NCBI RefSeq assembly: GCF_003412465.1
Contig: NZ_QTJV01000010.1
Coordinates: forward strand, 248,001 to 312,000
Direction of reading: 5' to 3'
Length of the DNA: 64,000 nt
Origin: Chitinophaga silvisoli
GTDB lineage: Bacteria; Bacteroidota; Bacteroidia; Chitinophagales; Chitinophagaceae
This document shows positions 61,381 to 64,000 of the stretch, piece by piece; positions within the stretch are counted from its first letter, which is position 1; every line of letters begins with the position of its first letter. Both the position numbers and the translations under genes were made by a program. A model generated the notes under the pieces. The model worked only from the letters and a program-made list of their open reading frames with translations, was not told where the DNA came from and ran no database searches.

Positions 61381-62247
61381 CTATTCCTTGCACTTACCTT
61401 TCCGGTATTTACCAGGGGCAACTCCTGTAATTTTGCTGAATAAACGGGTAAAATATTTAGGATCATCAAACCCCAGATCACCAGCTATTTCCATTATTGT
61501 CCGGTCAGAAAAACAGAGCAATCGTTGGGCTTCTCTTATCAATTCCTGTTGGATGTGGTAAGTAACCGGAAACCCGGTAACTGATTTAACTGTATCATTC
61601 AAATGGCTTGCCGTAATGTTCATTTTAGCAGCAAACTGTGAGGTACTTCTCACTGATTTGCCATGATGGCGAAGCAATTCCCGGAAGGTTTTGGTGATTT
61701 CAATATTACGGGCAGAATGCCTGCTCAGGGCAGACCGCTCTTCCTGCAGGTAAGCTGATGCAAGCTGGTAGATAAAGGCACAGGTCATAGCCTGCAGGGC
61801 TTGTTGCTGATACAATTGTCCTGGATTTACATAAATCTGATACAAATGATCCATGAGCGAATAGAAGCTTTCGAACAGCTGTTGTGGTAATTGCATCACC
61901 ATGATTTCCGTCAGAAACTGATCCAGAATACTCCTTAGGTTATTGTCCAGTGTAGCGGCATCAAAAGCCAGGAACCAGCCATGTTGCATTTGTGTTGAGA
62001 CAATGTGATGTATCTGTCCTGGATAAGAAAGAAACACGTGCCGGTCACGCAGCCGGATCTTTTCAAAATCGACTTCCATTACAATTTCTCCTTTGTCGAC
62101 CAGCACACATTGATAAAAATCGTGCCGGTGGGGCTGCGACATCTCGTAAACGGGATGATGGAGTTTCCGGATGCCCATGGGCTGTATATAGACACCCGAA
62201 AACCAATCATCCATGCTGTGAACCGGTATTTGTGTTTTTTTCTTCAT
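61381..62247 (-). CDS. AraC-family regulator, probable regulator of pobA
   Basis: From the ATG at 62247 the protein has 288 residues. The N-terminal half is a cupin-like sensor (HPVYEMSQPHRHDFYQCVLV). The C-terminal hundred residues hold the two AraC helix-turn-helices (TSQFAAKMNITASHLNDTVK and RTIMEIAGDLGFDDPKYFTR) and the closing GVAPGKYRKG. It lies 32 bp downstream of the 4-hydroxybenzoate hydroxylase gene on the same strand. PobR-type AraC regulators control pobA elsewhere, so 4-hydroxybenzoate may be its inducer. This is inferred from the pairing. Confidence 0.9.
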   Translation of the reverse strand: MKKKTQIPVHSMDDWFSGVYIQPMGIRKLHHPVYEMSQPHRHDFYQCVLVDKGEIVMEVDFEKIRLRDRHVFLSYPGQIHHIVSTQMQHGWFLAFDAATLDNNLRSILDQFLTEIMVMQLPQQLFESFYSLMDHLYQIYVNPGQLYQQQALQAMTCAFIYQLASAYLQEERSALSRHSARNIEITKTFRELLRHHGKSVRSTSQFAAKMNITASHLNDTVKSVTGFPVTYHIQQELIREAQRLLCFSDRTIMEIAGDLGFDDPKYFTRLFSKITGVAPGKYRKGKCKE

Positions 62248-62279
62248 CTTATCTAACAGCAATATCGGTTATTAATCCG

Positions 62280-63452
62280 CTAGTTCGTTCCTCCCTGATA
62301 TTCCATATGCAATCGGGCTGCTGTAGCAGAATGGAAGAGGTTATCCAGGCGGGCGCGGGCGACCATCTGCCGGAATTCCCCATGCAAGGTCGGATCACCT
62401 GCATCATGCATGGTATCAGCCATCCATAATGCAAAATCCTGGTAATTCCATATATGCGTCAGGCAAGTATCAGAATAACGTTCCAGGGCAGTTATGTCAT
62501 GTTCCTTCACCGCTTTGATCAGCGCCTGCGCCAGCACCTCTACATCATACAAACCAAGATTCATACCCTTGGCACTTACCGGGGGAACGATGTGAGCGGC
62601 ATCCCCGGCAAGGAAAAGATGATTGTACTGCATGGGTGAATAAACGACTGACCGGAAAGGTACGAACTCAATATTATGAATATGGGCGTTTTTAACAGAA
62701 CTGTCGCCAATTCTTAATCTGATCTCATCCCAGATCCGCTCATCAGGCCAATCCGTGGCATTGTCGCTCAACGCACATTGCAGATAATACCGGCTTCTTT
62801 GTGGACCTCGCGGAAGTTGGGCCGCAAAGCCATGTTTGCTGATAGCCATGATTGGATAACCAGTTACAGGCGCTTCGACCAGGGCAGCCAGCCATGCATA
62901 ACCATACTCATAGCTGTACTTTGTCAGAACACCTTCAGGAATAGATGAGCGGCTGATGCCCCGATCTGCATCGCACCCCACGATATAATCGCAGGTAACC
63001 TGATGCTGACCGCTTTCGTCGGTATATGTAACCTGCGGACGCTCATTTTTCTCGTTCCTTATGATTACATCGGCAACCTCGAACCTGATGTCACCTGCTG
63101 TTACATCGATCAGGTCGCGTAATAAATTATTGACCAGCATCTGCTGGGTACAGAACAAACTCTGCGTCCCATTGTCGTTGCCTTCATTGCTGATAAACAG
63201 CCGGGGCGAGCCGTTGAGGCGGTATTCAATGGCGTATGCAGCCGGCCCGCTAAGCAGTTTGTCTGCAAGGCCCCAATCTTTAAACATTTTCACCGCACGG
63301 GAATCAATTACTCCGGCGCGCTGACGGGTTTCGATATAGGCACGGTCACGCCTTTCCAATACAATACAATGTATTCCCGATTTTTGCAGAAAAGTGGCGA
63401 GTGTTAATCCGCAGACACCGGCTCCTATAATGACTACTTTAGTTTCTTCCAT
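62280..63452 (-). CDS. pobA: 4-hydroxybenzoate 3-monooxygenase
   Basis: Read from the ATG at 63452 the protein has 390 residues, the usual PobA length; the frame is open upstream but adds no family sequence. The FAD-binding GAGVCGLTLATFLQKSG is at the start, followed by ETRQRAGVID, the NADPH/FAD DG-type motif CDADRGISR and the second FAD motif GDAAHIVPPVSAKGMNLGL. It hydroxylates 4-hydroxybenzoate to protocatechuate in the cytoplasm with NADPH and oxygen. No ring-cleavage genes are nearby in this window. It forms a pair with the AraC regulator. Confidence 0.92.
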   Translation of the reverse strand: MEETKVVIIGAGVCGLTLATFLQKSGIHCIVLERRDRAYIETRQRAGVIDSRAVKMFKDWGLADKLLSGPAAYAIEYRLNGSPRLFISNEGNDNGTQSLFCTQQMLVNNLLRDLIDVTAGDIRFEVADVIIRNEKNERPQVTYTDESGQHQVTCDYIVGCDADRGISRSSIPEGVLTKYSYEYGYAWLAALVEAPVTGYPIMAISKHGFAAQLPRGPQRSRYYLQCALSDNATDWPDERIWDEIRLRIGDSSVKNAHIHNIEFVPFRSVVYSPMQYNHLFLAGDAAHIVPPVSAKGMNLGLYDVEVLAQALIKAVKEHDITALERYSDTCLTHIWNYQDFALWMADTMHDAGDPTLHGEFRQMVARARLDNLFHSATAARLHMEYQGGTN

Positions 63453-63478
63453 TTTATTATTGATCTGTTTACAAGAAT

Positions 63479-63494
63479 GCGAATGATAATTCGC
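63479..63494 (-). promoter_or_regulatory. Inverted repeat upstream of pobA
   Basis: GCGAAT and ATTCGC form 6-bp arms around a four-base spacer, 26 bp before the pobA start. It could be a regulator-binding site or a small mRNA hairpin. The rest of the gap 63495-63727 shows nothing else I can name. Confidence 0.3.
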
Positions 63495-63727
63495 GTACAA
63501 AGGTCGCGGAACCATAGATCAATTTGGTTAACAGAATACGGAAATAGGTGGAGGATCCGCGGAATCTTCAGACATGGGGTTTTGTTTCGATGCGGTAGAC
63601 TGTCTTGTGCCGACGGTGATTAAGATTTTGTGTTAACTTAGATGATACGTTTTGTTTAATCGGGTTCAATGGTGTTAACTTAAACTGCAATTCAGTTTAT
63701 CGGAAGGCAGTCTTGTTGCAATTTCTA

Positions 63728-63958
63728 TCGAGGTTCATTGAAAAAACTACTAAAGGTATAAAAATCTTCTATGCATAAACGTAATGCCGCTGCTTTCTGA
63801 TCCATTCGCTCCATTTCTATTATTACCAGCATTGCATCTGCGTGTTAATGATGATCAGTGATCATTAGGTCAATCCTTATTAACGAATTTTATGGGCATG
63901 CTTTTACATAATCCCGACTTCCAACGGTAACCAAGGCAATCTTATTTGTTATAGTCAT
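63728..63958 (-). pseudogene. Degraded short-chain dehydrogenase/reductase, N-terminal remnant
   Basis: On the minus strand ATG at 63958 reads MTITNKIALVTVGSRDYVKA and then hits a stop. The expected family start is IALVTGGSRGLGK, so the glycine motif is already damaged. After frame changes the DNA continues as IDLMITDHH, a stop, and HADAMLVIIEMERMDQKAAA, then LRLCIEDFYTFSSFFNEPR before another stop. This matches the region DVILTYHSN..EADAVVAEIE..GQKAAALQLD..SFDxFF of SDR enzymes in order and spacing. At least one frameshift and two stops are present and the rest of the gene is gone. Confidence 0.7.
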
Positions 63959-64000
63959 ATTTATTATTGACGTTAAACTTTTAATGGTCGGATATGGTCA

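Overview
The window looks like a chromosomal stretch from a Bacteroidota bacterium of the Chitinophagaceae, most likely Chitinophaga or a close relative. The evidence is a SusC/SusD locus, an ECF sigma/FecR/TonB-receptor unit, type IX secretion (T9SS) sorting domains, a PorP/SprF protein, a Bacteroidota-type TssD (Hcp) tube protein, and a promoter matching the TTTG/TAnnTTTG consensus. No rRNA, tRNA, CRISPR array, transposase or integrase was seen. Many short intergenic gaps and TAATG overlaps point to compact operons.

Left part (1-11.3 kb, mostly minus strand). A cut-off MG2-type protein gene is followed by a seven-gene tellurite-resistance-like (Ter) operon: two TerD proteins, two TerY-like vWA proteins, a vWA protein with zinc ribbons, a PP2C phosphatase and a kinase with a zinc ribbon. 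This is the TerY-P phospho-signalling type of Ter system. Next is a denitrification operon: copper nitrite reductase fused to cytochrome c, a formylglycine-generating-enzyme-like lipoprotein and a SCO-type copper chaperone.

Carbohydrate block (11.4-24.6 kb, plus strand). A LacI regulator, SusC, SusD, SusE/F, a GH13 amylase, beta-phosphoglucomutase, a GH65 phosphorylase and a GPH-type sugar/proton symporter form a complete starch/maltodextrin path. A perfect 20-bp palindrome lies between the regulator and susC. A terminator closes the block.

Middle part (24.8-47.1 kb, plus strand). A secreted Gfo/Idh/MocA protein, a phage-tail-collar protein, a leaderless substrate-binding-like protein, a 2981-residue T9SS type B adhesin with 954-bp internal repeats and a PorP/SprF partner lie together. 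Then comes a TssD / L,D-transpeptidase / lipoprotein triad that looks like a type VI effector-immunity module. Next is a GlcNAc operon (LacI regulator, GH20, NagA, NagB) with its own palindrome, and a trio of tailspike-like proteins, the large one carrying a chitin-binding-like module.

Right part (47.1-64 kb). Ohr, an unknown protein, and an ECF sigma / FecR / STN-containing TonB receptor set come first. They are followed by a locus of three paralogous small secreted proteins and a second TonB-type receptor. Two of the paralogs have a conserved leader (short upstream reading frame, hairpin). That leader is repeated at about 190-bp spacing in front of two decayed gene starts. The window ends with a lipoprotein, a T9SS-sorted esterase, an AraC regulator with 4-hydroxybenzoate hydroxylase (pobA), and a degraded short-chain dehydrogenase. 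The best candidates for undescribed biology are the TssD/YkuD/lipoprotein triad, the secreted-paralog locus with its repeated leader, and the two groups of tail-like proteins outside any prophage.
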